Positions 46,226 through 60,300 of a stretch of 64,000 bases of DNA are shown here, one piece after another. The notes under the pieces are model-generated. The model was not told the DNA's origin, searched no databases, and worked only from the letters and a program-made list of their open reading frames with translations. This DNA is from Pararge aegeria (taxonomy: Eukaryota; Arthropoda; Insecta; Lepidoptera; Nymphalidae): the NCBI RefSeq assembly GCF_905163445.1, contig NC_053193.1:9920001-9984000 (forward strand), given 5' to 3'. A program made the position numbers and the translations under genes. The stretch's first letter is position 1; every line of letters starts with the position of its first letter.

Positions 46226-47594
46226 GATATTAAAATTGTAAGTAGAACAAACTCAATTTATCCTCTTGGATAGAGCTATTGCGAAGATATACCGATACAG
46301 AAATATATGATTATTTTCTAGATTAAAATCACGTGTACAAAATATAGTTCAGTTTGTGGGGTATTACACTACACTTTCAGTCTTAGAAAGTTAGCAGTCC
46401 GCTACAATGACAAGATCATAAACGCAATAAATTGAACACTATGAGTATTCTTAAGTTGTCATAAAGACATCGAAATATTTTTAATTCGATAAAGTAATTA
46501 TTGTTTATCTTACATTTAGTATGGTAGGTACTTTGGTAATCAAGGTTCAGGCGCATTTATATTTTCATACGGATAAATCATGCTCACTTGTATACGGGTA
46601 TATTTTTAAATTTTTAATACGTTTTTCGATCTTACTCTAAGTATCTGAAGGCTGTAGTAGACCATAATAACGTAGTTTCTAACTTAGTAGTATAGGTACG
46701 AGTGTGTAGAAAATTAAGTACAAACTCTCTTATTAATCAACGTGACAAAACACACAAAATATCAAAACGTGACAAAACACTGCGTAACTATTCCAACTCT
46801 ATACCGCGGTTAGTAAGAGGAATATTAAAAGGGTAGTTTAATTTACGATGGTGTCAATTCTGTTGCACTTAATCTCTTAAAACTAAATTAAATGGTCTAT
46901 ATGAAGTGCTTTTCATTTCACATTGTTTTCTGTAAAAAGGATATCACTTTAGATAGATTTATGTCTAACAGAATTGAACCCTTAGCTCAGTTGTAAGATA
47001 AACAAAAATGAATACTATCAAGTCTATGATAATATGTTATATACAATTTGAATAAATACTTTTTTAAACTTATTCTAGCCAATGTCCAATTACTTTTTCG
47101 AATTAAAAGCTTGAAAAGGGCTATTTTCTCTACCCTTTACTAGTAAGTACATTTGTTTAAGTGACTGGCTTACGTCTCCGAGTTTGAACCCTTTCGAGCT
47201 TAGGATAAATACATAAATTACTCTAAGCAAAGAACAATTACAGAGATTGTATTTGTGACAGTGCACAATATAAATAACATAATAACAACACTTAGATATA
47301 AACATCTAAACATTTACTTCACATATAAATAGTTTTAAGACACCTCGTATTGAATTTATATTAAATTAAGTTAACATTTACTCTGAATTTACCGGACAAC
47401 TTAAATACAAAAAGGTAAACTACGGACAAGCAAAAGAGATAAGTTATATAAACAAACTTTGACGTTGTTTTGGCTGTGGTTATGCAAATGCACATCGTTT
47501 TAGTGTGAGTAAGCTTTGGGTCTAATTTTGTCACTTTTGATGCTTATATCGACAAAGAACATGTCTTCAGTACTGAAACCTGCAAACGGAAGTA

Positions 47595-47643
47595 TTTTCT
47601 AAATTTCTACGTAGGATTCTATCCTACGTAGAAATTTAGAAAA
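47595..47643. repeat. Perfect 23-bp inverted repeat, 3-nt loop
   Basis: ttttctaaatttctacgtag (start of the left arm, 47595-47617) pairs exactly with 47621-47643 around TCT. Confidence 0.9.
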
Positions 47644-47804
47644 ACTACGTTTAATCCGATAAATTCAAAGGTATGTTTGCAACATAATTGGCAAGATATA
47701 ATAAACAATTGTTTTAATAGCTACCTAGTATTGGGCATAGAATTATATTCGAGCTATGTATTCAAAAGATTTGGGCAATATTGATAATGATAGTTGTTTT
47801 TAAG

Positions 47805-47950
47805 AGCTATCTTCGGAATATACTCCCCAATACCAAAAGCCATTGTCAAGGTGGAACTCTGTACTGCTTTAACGAGAAAATTCTCCATTTGTGACCATGC
47901 AAAATCAAATTGCGAAACGCATACAATTATTTATAGGCGCAGTGAACGAG
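47805..47950 (+). other. Unassigned exon-like open segment
   Basis: Open frame between a possible acceptor (gtttttaag, 47804) and a good donor (gag|gtgagt, 47951). It encodes IPKAIVKVELCTALTRKF, with several cysteines further on (CDHAKSNC). Not recognised; no partner exon found. Confidence 0.22.
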
Positions 47951-48050
47951 GTGAGTTTATACTAGGCCAGCAGGAAACTGCCGACCGCATTTAATAAAAA
48001 CCCTCCCTGCGTAACTAAGAATTAAGCGTACAGTTATAAATTATAAAGTG

Positions 48051-48298
48051 CGGCCTGCTTAACCGCGGACCAAATATAAACAAACAAATGACTGGGCCTC
48101 AACTTATGAGATTAGGTTAGGTGACATTATTTTAGTATTTTAGGGGTAAACATCATATTTTAATTTTTATTATTACAGAAAACTAAAATTAAAATTTATT
48201 GTTATTTTTACATAAGACTAAAATGTTGTTTTGCAGCTTCATTAATCGAACGACCTGTCATTTGTTTGTTTACATTTGGTCCGCGGATAAATTGGCCG
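48051..48298. mobile_element. Small inverted-repeat (MITE-like) element
   Basis: Arms 48051-48092 and 48257-48298 are imperfect reverse complements; the best part is ccgcggaccaaatataaaca against tgtttacatttggtccgcgg. The 160-bp centre is AT-rich and non-coding. It lies 54 bp past the end of ABCA gene 2. Confidence 0.65.
48195..48200 (-). terminator. Candidate ABCA gene 2 polyadenylation signal
   Basis: AATAAA on the minus strand 152 bp after the stop codon. It falls inside the small inverted-repeat element. Confidence 0.35.
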
Positions 48299-48351
48299 AA
48301 TTGTCTAACCTTAAGTTAAAAAATGCTTTTTAAGTATACGAGGGATATATT

Positions 48352-51300
48352 CTATTCGGGTTGACCTTGTATCCGGGTAAAGCGTAGGAACACTTGTTCG
48401 AGCGTGGTCTGCGAAACGGAGTAATCCTCGATGGTATATCTGTCGCGTGCCTGCTCCATGAGGTGGAACACTTGCCACCAATGCAGCCCGTGGTCGTCGA
48501 GGTAGTATGTACTAATTCCGAGGTAGGTTTCTCTGTAATACAGTTTAGAGTTATTTTTTTCCTCGCAAACATGCTTAATGTGTATTCGAGAAAACACACA
48601 CTTCGTAGTCAGTTTAAATTATTGTCGTTTAACGTTTTCAAAATGAAATTATAAAAAATATTCATTACCTGAAATAATCGGGATTCTCTAATCGAATTCT
48701 CGAATTTTAGAAAGTTCGTTGTTTAGCTAACAAAACGGCGCAAGTGGAAATAACAAAGTTTTCAGGAAACATATTAAACACTCACTTATCATTATGAACA
48801 ATCAAATAGATGATAAACCGTTGAATTTTGCGAACAACTTTTATTTTTAACTTGGACTGAATTATCGTGCGATTTTTTTACTTATCAAATGATTATCTCT
48901 TAAAAACTATGACTATGATTAAAAACTAATTTTTCGCGGTATTGTTAGCTTAGCGACAATATAAATATCCAAGTTGCCAAGTAATTTTCGATCCGTTTTA
49001 ATTCATAATGATTGCTTAATATACAAAATGAACTAAAGGTCAAAACTTACATTAGCTTAGCATCTCTAAAGTTATCAAGGACGTATTGATTTATATTTGC
49101 TACACAAGTATCTCTCTCCGGTCCCCCCTTACATTTGACAATCAAAGTGTATCCTGTAAACAAAATAATATTGGTTTAATTCAAATAATGGTCTGTATTA
49201 ATTACTTAACCGCGGTAAGTTAGGTCGTAACGAATTGTTACACCTAATCATGCTGCGCTGTTATCTTACTCATAGACGTAAACTTCCCTCCCATCTGTAT
49301 TTTTTAATTTTTATTTTTCAATATCTCCAGATCTATACAACCAAATAATATGATATAAAGAGAAAAGTTTATCTACATAACATTGTTTTGATAGTTAAAT
49401 TAAATAATAATAATAAAAAAGACTGTTATTGTAAGGATCAATATTCTACGGTTAATGGTGAACTACCCATATCCATGTACACGTACCTTGGGAGAACTTA
49501 TTCTTTAGATGCTGCAGTGGACCCAGGCAGAACAATCTGCCATTGACCATGACCGTGAGACGGGAACACAAAGCCTCACACTCCTCCATGCTGTGTGAAG
49601 TTAAAACGATACTACGTCCGCTGCAAACGGCGTCGCTGATGCAAGACCAAACAAGACGCTTTGACGCAGGATCCATTCCTATAATGTCATTAACATGATT
49701 ATATAATGGATAGAAGTAGGCTTTACTTTTAAGGAAAACCGTATTATATCACGATGTACTTCGAAATTTATTATTTCCATACATCTATATAAAATAACAG
49801 GTAACGAAAACGAATCAAATACGATTTATTTATACAAATTTCCGTTTTACGAACAAGAGACTGTTTCACTATCACACTCCAAGAACTTTTATAACTACAT
49901 ATTAGTTTCCTCATAATTTATGTGATTTATCGGGAAACAACGTTTATTCAAAATTTTGATCGGCGTGTTATAGTTGAGTTAGCTATAGCAGAGGGTTACA
50001 TGATTGCTTTAGCTCTACTTAAAGCAATGGAATTTGTTCTTCATGTTATATGACATAAATATTTTGCATTAATAATGTGTCTATAAGTAATATTTTTATT
50101 TTATCTGTTTTTAGCTTGTATATAATAATTAATTCTGTTTACCACTAGTGTGTAACCGCGAATTTGAGTCTTAGTTGCCCTAACAAAGATTATTATAAGC
50201 AACCTGATCAATATTTTTGTGCCAGTACTACAGGACCATTCGTTGCCCACACGTCACACAGTTCAACACATTATGTTATATGACATAAAGCTCACAATTC
50301 TTTGCTCTAATTTGTGTCGAGTTGATGTTGAACCCATATGCGTGCGAAGGTCATAAAAAAGTTTTTATGGAGGAATACCTGTGGTTGGTTCATCGAGAAA
50401 CACTAACGGTGAATCCCCAAGAAGTGCAAGAGCTGTACTGATTTTCCTTTTAGTGCCTCCACTGCATTCGTGCACCTTTATTTAAAACGATAATATAAAT
50501 AATATTATTATACATGTATATTTAACACCGAACCATTGTTAGTAATGCAAATGTGTCTATAGGTAAAAATTAAAAAAATACGTAATCTCGTTAACTTCCG
50601 ATTAACTTTTCTTTCCATTTTTTATTATTACTTAAAAACTAAAGTACTGAACTGATTTAGATGAAATTCCTATGGTACCGTTCTGAAAGTATCCTTTATT
50701 TAATAGGATATCCCTACGAACCGGGTTTCATCGCCCGCGCACCGTTTAAGATACTTCGTTATCCCAGCAGTAAGCCTCTAACATTCCTCACGAATTGTCT
50801 ATAAAATGCAAACAAAGATTTTTCAAATCTGACTATTAGTTTCAAAGATAAGGTACAAACAAACATAAAAATAACTCATCATTTTAATATATATCATCAC
50901 ATAAAAACTTTATACCACACCTTTTTGTCAAAATGTCTCATGAAGCCCAACATTTCGGCTAACTGTACAGCTCTCATTGATCCCACTTTGACAGGTATAC
51001 CGCGAAGGAGACAAAATATTTTTAGGGTTTCCCGTGCTGTCAAGTTGTCTAATAACGCGTCGAATTGCGGACAGTATCCTGTGCAGAGAATAGGAAAAAA
51101 GCTAAAATTAAGAAACTTTAAAATGTGTACAGTGAGGCAGGCTAAGAGTTTGAATGCATGTTTGAGACACAATGTTAAAATAAATGTTCAAAAGAACATT
51201 TAATTGAAAACTTCTTTGAAAAATCATGAAGCATAAACTAAAATGATAAAATCAACAGACATGTATAAACCAAAGCGAATTTGTTAAGTGTATGATACTT

Positions 51301-54300
51301 GTGAAGATTTAGATGTTACATCGTCTCTAGATTTTTACTAAGAATTTTTAATATCGTTTAAAAAACAAACATATTTCACGAAAGCATTTAAACAAGTTGT
51401 ATACAATTGACCGTTAGCTATTTTTTGACCGATTATATATTCGATATTCTTTTTCGGGGTGACCGAGTTCGTTCGACGCAGTTATGTGAGTTTTTAATTT
51501 AAGGAATTTAAAATATCACCACCATCGTTTTAGCGGTGAAGGAAAACAATACGAACCCCCTGCCTGCATGCCTGAGGTCCGCATAATATTCTCAAAGGTT
51601 TTTGCAGTTCCCAATACGCACTTGGCCAGCGTGGTGGACTACGTTATAGTTGGCCGGTAGTGTGTTGATAAAGATGATGATAAAATTAAAAAAAAATCAT
51701 AATATTATAATACTTACCGATATGCGCATGCACATCTTGTATACGCGTTTTAAGGGAGAGCCCGTGCACGTAAGCATCCCCGCAGCTGATACGCGTATCG
51801 CCGGTCAGCATACGGAATGTACTGGTCTTGCCCGCACCGTTTATGCCCAGCAGACCGAAACATTCACCCTTGTTCACCGCTAAACAGTCAACATGAAATG
51901 CATTCTTATTTGAGCAGTATTATAATATGAAACGTCGTTCTATATTTATTTAGAGTCTGAGAAAGCGGATTTCAAGCTCAGTCTTTAAGAAACGTCAGTC
52001 TCATGTAAGATGAAATTATTATTTGTTTTTAAATCTAAATGAAAATTATTCATTAGTTTTTGTGAAACACGAAAGGCTATCTAAATCTTTAGGTCAAGTG
52101 TCTTTAGTGTTTTTCACAAAAACTCTAAAGTAGCTTGACCAATTTGTTTGTTCGCCTTGCCTCTTGATCAAGAGACAAAACTAGGAAAACTGAAAGAATC
52201 AGGTAGAAAAAAAAAATTGTAATTTCATATGGAAATTGCCTTTTACCAGTTTGCCACTTAGGACTAGTTTTAATTAATTGCGTTCTTGAAATGATGGTAA
52301 GACGTTCATCGGGTCATTGTGGTGTACAGTAAAAGATCATATGAAACTGACTTTGTACTTAACCAGCGTGTATGACTACAGCCTAAGCCTTGAGAGGGAC
52401 CCGTTCTACATAGTGGGCCGTTTATGGGTGGTTGATGATGATAATGATTGGCTACAACACCAGTTTTATCGACTTCAAAGTAAATTAATACAACTGCAAC
52501 AATAATTGTGTCTGTCGCAATATTATGCACAAGTTTGGTGTTAGGCCTAACGATTTCCACAAAGTTTTCTTTTCAATATGAATGTCAACTAAATCAATAT
52601 CTATAAAGTTCTTGTCTTTTTCTTAACAAGTACCTCCCCTCAAAGGGGCCTCCTAATATACTTTGCCAACTGGCTCTCTACCGCCCGAAAAGAAAAATCA
52701 ATCTGATCCAAAATCTGCAAACGACAGATATAAGAGAGTAATGCTATACTTTTCCTACTCTTCCCCGTAAATAAGGAGAACACTAGTGGCAGTAATTTAT
52801 TTATTAAACTGTTTAAAGAAACGGAAGCCATTAAAAAATGTTTGAAATATTTCACTCACCGAAACTTAGTCTGTTCACGGCTAGGAAGTCTTTGTAGAAC
52901 TTCGTTAGGTCTCTGCATACAAGGCTGTGCTGCGCTAGTTCAGGTCGAGTAAGAGATTGCACAGTACTACGCTCGTTTGCCACATCTGTGTCTTCATCCA
53001 GCCTAGGCGGTGGCGGACGGTGTGGACTTTCAGAGTAGAAAATCTAATACAGAAATTAAATACTTAGATTTACGGAGCAGGAGGTACCGATGAAGTAGTG
53101 CAGTAGTTCATAGCTAGCTGTTGCCCGCGTGCTTCGTCGCGTTTATTACGATTTTTTACAAATCACATGGGTACCGTTTGTTTAGTTGGTATACATATGA
53201 GCCTATTCTACTCTTCTTCCTTTGAACTAAATCTAAGATGGCTTAGTTAGGACGTAAAGGTAGGACAAATAAACAAATACAATTACGCCTTTATAAAATT
53301 AGTAAGGATAATGAAAAACTTTTGTCCCACAACTTTTCCTTTGAATCAATACTTTTAGAGAGTGTGCAAATTTATTATAAAAAATACGCAGTGACAACTA
53401 TGCCATATTGGTTTGAATTTCGTTGGAGAGATTTTTTCTAATTAATCTATATATTTTTAAAACACCTTCTGACTGACTGTCTTGAACATCGTATGTTCAT
53501 CCATAACTTGTGTACTCAAGTGGGATAAGTCACCAGTAAGTGATTTGAATACAAAAAAACAATCATAGCTTTCAATTAAGAAAATATCAGCTCACAAGAA
53601 TTAAAGCTCACCTTATTCAAGATCTCATATTCTTTTATCAACAGAATTGTGAAGCCAAGGAATCCAACCATAGTCATCATGAACAAATAGCGACCGATGC
53701 CAGGTTCACTCCATTTTAAATAAGGATCGTCTTCGACTAAACAAATAAGAAAAAAATTATGTATTATCTGCATATTGAAATAACAGCAAAAACCCTTCAA
53801 TTAACTGTTCCTGACTTTGCATCAAATTCCAGAAACTATTAAGCCATAAACAAACTGGAAATTTCGATGGTAGGTTCCAATAAACAATAAGTTTAATTTG
53901 CAAAAACCTCCGACTGAAACAACAATCGATACCGTGTCATTTATGTCAACCACAACATTAAGAACATACAAAAATTCAGCCGTTATTGCGTGCAGTGTTC
54001 AAAAACAGTGAAAATGCGCACCTCTCACTTCATACCCGCGGATTGTTGCTAGCTAAAAACTTTACCCAATTTCCCCATTTTATGTAAATGTTTAGAGTAT
54101 TAGAGATAAAATAATTACTGTCAACTGCTTAATGGAATAACTAACCGCCTGTTCAAGAAACACTACAATAGTGGAGTTTCGGTGCTTCAATATTAGTCGT
54201 GTACGGTATCTTAATTCTGTTTCTACAACCTAATTCTGTTCACGACGCACGTATCTCTCTGATACTGAGCATCCTAGATGATGACGCCAACACGCTGCTC

Positions 54301-57300
54301 CTATGGAAGTCTGCGAGCTTTAACGATTGTTATCACATGTAAGTGGTACAAACCGGGACCGACGGCTTGACGTGCTTTCCGGAGGCACAGGATCAATTTT
54401 TTTGTGGGAAAATCTATTAACCAATAATATTAAGTATTGGCCTAAAATAAAGAGATAGTCATCAAAGATCAAACCAGACAGGCGTATGTTTAAAATTAAT
54501 AGAGAAAAGTAAAATGAAAGAAACGGCGTTACAAAACTCACTTACTACAACAAACCGACACGTTGAGTTTGTGACACACGGTGTGTCGCGTGCAGTTGTC
54601 GATGTTTTCGAACTGCTTGCATAGTGCGTCACATGCCAACAAAGAGAACGACGAATGGCTCATATCCCTAAAAAAAATAAAGCTCATTATAGATATCAAT
54701 TCTTAAGATGACTAAAAAGAGACCGTGCGAAATAAACATAATGGCATGTAGAATTTAAGATAAAAATACCTGAAACTTCTACTGATGCAATATATGGGCA
54801 ATGGCGAAAAGATCCAATCAAAAATGTGTGCATAATACGGATTGCCAACCACAGGTAATCTTAAAACTTCTGTTATTAGAAACGGCATACAACCTGAGGA
54901 AAAAAAAAAGTTTTACGGTAAGGACAAACACGTGATTTGAACTCGCATATAAGGTGACGTGCAAACTTGCGTCCTATCCGCGACCAATTACAAGAATCTT
55001 GCTAAAGTCGTTTTGTGAATGGCGCGTTGGTTTGGCCTACGCTTAAAAGTCAAGCAACGATCTACTATTTTAACCTTAGTTTAGTATACATTACAAAAAG
55101 CAAGCAGGAAATAGTCTTTAATAAAATAATGAAATACCTACCGGAGAAAATATTTATGAAACACATCTTCGAGAATCCTGTAGCAGCGGCTTCGAAATAA
55201 AACGCGGCCAGGTAGTGTAACGGGATCATTGCAAAAGCGAATATCACCAGCACAAGTAAAACTCTGCCTGCAAAAAATGTAACTTTATATATATTCAACT
55301 TTTTATAAATGAAAGCCCAGCATGTTGGTTATGCTTAAAATAATTCTATTATTATATGCTAGTTAGACAAACCTTTTAACTAAATTAAATTCTACACACG
55401 ACCCACTTCGACAGATCTAAAACTGCTGCCTCTTTCATAATGTTCCGCATAGAAAAGGGGAGGATTATTTTAGACCTGTCACTTAAGGTTAGTCTAGAGA
55501 TTTATGTTAAAGCCTGACCAGAAAAACGTCGCCATATTGTGGATAACACTATTTTTTTCCGTTCACTTATTTTGTCAAATGTGTTGCCATGCAAATGTGG
55601 CGTCCATTGAACAGGCTTTTTTACTTTTCAGGTTCAGGCTATAACAAAATTTAGAAAAGATTTAGAACAAAGTTAAGTTTGCTTATGATCGTTTCTTTGT
55701 CTACAAGATATACATAGAAATTCCATGTAGATATTGTTATACATTTGAGATAGCAAAAAACTTAATTCACCTAATTCCTCAGGCGTGGCCAACGTGTTTT
55801 CTTGATAGAAAGCTAACGTGAGGATTATTGCGAAAAACACCATCAGCATCCAAAACCAGTCCCATATTAGTGCCGTCGTCCAAAGAATTGCGGGTCGAAC
55901 TCCCGACACGCGCTGCAGAAGCTTAGAGCCACTGGTGCGCTCCTGGTAGATTGAAAAAAAAAAAATATACTAATTTCGAAGTTGTTGTTTCCTCAACTTA
56001 ATTTTCCAGCGTAGATCCTAGAGCAGAGCCGTAAAGCATTGGTCTGTTTTTGACGATGGACTTTGGTATTATCATAAATAGGCAAAAACCAATAACCCGT
56101 AATACTGCAATAACTAAACTAATAAATACCGGTGTGGGAGTGAGTATAACGTCCGACGAATTGGAACAAAATGACTAGGTCCGAAATTATCGGGTTACAT
56201 ATTATAAATTCTTTATAGGATTTTGACGACCTTCCTGGCGTAGTTGTGAGCGCTGTGGTCTTAAAAGGAAGGCAGGAATTCCATTGTCGGCCCTTTGAGA
56301 ATTTACAATTTTTAAATAATAACTAGTCTGTTGCGGTGGAGGTTTGGAAGTAGCTTGTTACCACCCTATCTACAAAGTACCGCAAAGCGATTTAGCGTTC
56401 CGGTACGATGTCGCTTAGGTAACCCATACAGGTTTAAGTATACCTCGCTGTCACATAACATCAGTTTATAACAAGTGAGATTGCAGTCAAGGACTAACTT
56501 GTAAAGTAACAAAAAAATAAGGATCAGCATTAGACAATATAATGGTACCAATTTCGTTGCACACAAATCTCAAACAAAATCCTGCAGTCTTAAAATGTAC
56601 ACTTGTCAATTTAGTGCAGAAATCTGTATACAAAAGAATCGGCCCCAATACATTTGTGATTATTCTTACTTACTTTGATTACGAAGAGAACGAGGAAGGA
56701 AGTTACAAACGCCATACAAAATCCAATGTTAAACGCAAATTGAAATGCCATACTGCTTCCACTTGCCATCACTTTAACCTAAAACAATATTTGAAAATTT
56801 TAAAACATGATACTGCAAACAACAGCAAATAATAGGTCATCATCGTCATCATCACACATTCCTGGCCCACAACAGCGCACACGGTCACTCGGCGCAGCGG
56901 GTCTCCTCTCAGAGTGAGAAGGATTTAGGCCATAGTCTACCATGCAGGCAAAGTGCGGTCGGGTAGACTAGATTTTTTCCTTCAACGTTTAAAGCAAGTG
57001 ATACTTATATTAAGTCCGGGGCTCGAACTCGGTCTTCATGAAAGGAAAGCCGAAGCCTTACCCACTAGGTACTATGCTGGTAATTAGCCTTTAGGTAATG
57101 TTTGTCAATAGGTACTTACTAAATTCTCAATAGAGTATGGAAGAGGATAGTTCACAAAAGTCAATTTGCTGCCTGGTGAGAGCGCATTCAATATGGCATT
57201 ATTTGCAAGTGCCAATGATATCGCCGAATCGTGGTAGCCATAGTTGCTAAACCAGGCCGTTATGTTATGCGGCGCAAATGTAGCTCCTACTAGATTCTCA

Positions 57301-60300
57301 TAGCAAACGCGACGTTGATCTGCCTCGCTCTGCAATAATATGCGATTAAATAAACCTTCATTTATCGCAGGGGATAAGAAGTAGTGTTCCCGAATATTTC
57401 TGATGTTAAGGGAGCAGACTGACTGAATCTCCTGATAGTTCACTTTATATAAAATATTTTCTTCTGTATTTATGTAACTTGAATAAAAATCGACGCATTG
57501 ATATGATTTTTTTATATAATATTGCATTAATATTATATATTTAGAAGGGTTTTTTAAAAAAAATTATGAGAATCAATACCAATGGGACCTTGTCACAGCG
57601 AAGTGTGGTCGGGTTTAGCTTAGCTAGTGTTTCTGTAATACCAACCTATTGAAAGAAATGATTAAAAAACAAAATTGCGAGTTTCTCGCGCAAGGATTAT
57701 CTTCAAAGGAAACATATACCCGATCTTTGGTAAATGGAATTATTTTTATTCGAACCCCTAAGAAACTGAAAAGGGATTCTAAGATTTTTCAAACACCCAG
57801 AACTCTGACAGGGCTCATCAAAATCTAGCAAATACTTAGTTCGGGAGTTTTAAGGAACACAAATGAAAATACAATTAAATACATTTTAAATATCACCACA
57901 GTCGAACGTTAAAGTTTTTCTCTTTATATATTAATATCTCCAGAATCAACATTACTTTTCGTATTTTTGACATCATATAGCCAATAAAGACGAATCCATT
58001 GGATCCAAGTTTAAAATGTTCGTGATATAGGGCGGAAGTTGTAGATAGTTTGAAGATTGGTACAGTTTAGTGGTGCTTGGATTTAAGGTCAACAATATAT
58101 TTCAACATACCAATTTTAAATAAAATTTTCCTAAATCTAAGTGTCCTATATCTCTCAACACCATGTTTGCGTCATTAACTGTTTTAAAATAATCCTTGTA
58201 GGCCATCATTGCTTTTTGTTCTATACTATTTTCAGTCAAATTTACTCCTTGCGATAACAAAGTTTCAGTTGTTCTAAAACCACTTTGCAAACTGAGTTCC
58301 AATGACGGGAGCTGAGTCATAAATTTCCATGACCTTGCTATACACACAGATATCGTTATGTTTATAATAGGTGTAATTATTTGTATCATTGAAGCCAATT
58401 TATTCCTCATTGTATTGTAGGCCAGCTTCAAGAACATTGCCTTTATGTGGTTTCTTAACAATTTGAACCCTCGAACTTTCTGTATTGGCTCGCTGTCTAC
58501 TGTAATAAATGTTTTGATTAAACTTTGAACGTTTTAGCAATCAAAATAAGGATGATTTAATACTCATACTCATATTATTATGTAGCCCATCGACCGGAAC
58601 TATGGCACAGTCATTGTACATATTTTTGCAATTATTTTTCTTCGAAGAAACCTCATTGTCTTCCGCGCCTGCCCTGGCAAATAATAGAAAAATTAAAAAT
58701 AAATATTTGCAAATTAAAAAAAGGTTATTAGTTTTCTAATGATCAAAACTCACTTCATAAAAACTTCTTCAAGGCTCGTTACTGATAAACCGTAACTAGA
58801 TATCTTCAGATTTTCCTTCTCATCTTCGAACTTTTTAAGCATATCTGGAAATTTACTGACATGTTCGTTTGGTAAGATATATGTCAACTCGGATCCTAAA
58901 AACCAACAAATATTATAACAAAAAATTCAAAATAAGTTTTTTAACTATAGATGGACTATCAAACAATTTTTTTTTTTTCTATGATAAAAAATTAAAATAA
59001 ACTTAAATGCAATAAGTCAATGTTAGACATACCAATATTAGTGTTTTCCTTTATATCTGGTGCATAATTTTTGAAGAAATTCGTGACTTCCTGTACTTCA
59101 CACTGATCCATCTTTACTATGGTCAATTTGTACCCAATTCCATAATGTTTCTTCAGGAAATAAGATGTCCCAACACATTGTAATCGCCCACCAGACATAA
59201 TGGCAATACGATCGCCTAAGACGTCCGCTTCGTCCATAAAATGAGTAGTGAGGATCATTGTCCGACCTGAGACAAATAAAAAATGTTAGGCTTGGTTGTA
59301 ATGAGTATGTCATGTAGGCTTTAAAGTTTATTTATTTATTTTTAACAACTTTATTGCAGGACATAGGAAACACACACAGGAAACACATACTTAAGTATAT
59401 TTTGTATATTTATAAGAATACCGCACACACGCTGTTCCTGAGGAATTCCATTAGCCGGTTGTCTGGCAATTATCGATAATAACGCTTTACCTACTTTAGT
59501 TTAAGCTGCTATTATTTTTTTCCTATTGTATTATATTTGTGAGTGCAATCTATCTTTATTATTATTAATCGAAGTAATTAATAAAGCTGTAAAGTATGGT
59601 TTTTGATTGAGCGCGCTAATCTCTAGAATTAGCAGTTGGATTTGAAAAATCTTGTTTTGAATTTCATAGCCCAATTCTTGAGAAAGCTTAAAAGCTTATG
59701 ACGTGATATCGTTGGTTTTTCTTAGCATTTCGGATATTGAATATGATAATGACGAAATAAATTACGGTTGAGTGATTTAATTAATCGAGATAAAACTCCA
59801 ATTAATTGTTTCTTTTGTGAATTCCAATAATATAGGCATTATTTATTAAAAATATTGAGTTTAATAAATCTATAATGAGAAGACTACGCGGATATTTTTT
59901 AAATTGTGTACTGGGTTTTAGTTATTGAACTTTGTTTGTGGCAGTTCAAAGTTTAAACCGGTTACATTGGAACAAAAAGATTTGGGAACTCTACATCAAA
60001 CCACCTTTCAAATGCTCACGAGTTTTCTAAGGTATCTCAAAAGTAACTATTAAAAATTTGGTCATTTGAAACCCAGGTACGAAGGACATAATAGAGTATA
60101 TATATATATATATATATATATAGTATATATATATATATATATATAATAGGAAAACATTTTGAAGCAACATAATAGAAATAATAGTTCGAAGTACATAACA
60201 AACATAATATATGTTAAAGAAGAAGAGTAATGTTACCTTTTTTCTCTTTCTGCAATAGATCCCATAATGACCTACGGGCGGCCGGGTCGAGACCTGATGT

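Larger units (their letters stand above)
43260..47590. other. Spacer between convergent ABCA genes
   Basis: Mostly AT-rich. Holds a short inverted repeat gctagtcacct/aggtgactagc (44099-44109, 44136-44146), duplicated segments (44213-44254 and 45431-45473), family F repeats, and open segments of unknown meaning listed separately. No gene is certain. Confidence 0.4.

Noticed and set aside
57340..57527. Extra 5' coding part for the gene 2 exon at 57120-57329
   Set aside because: A consensus acceptor (ttattgcag) and alignment to gene 1, whose previous exon also ends in phase 0, put the exon start at 57329; the upstream text has no counterpart.
60097..60145. TATA-box cluster or promoter
   Set aside because: A plain (TA)n microsatellite in the middle of an intron.
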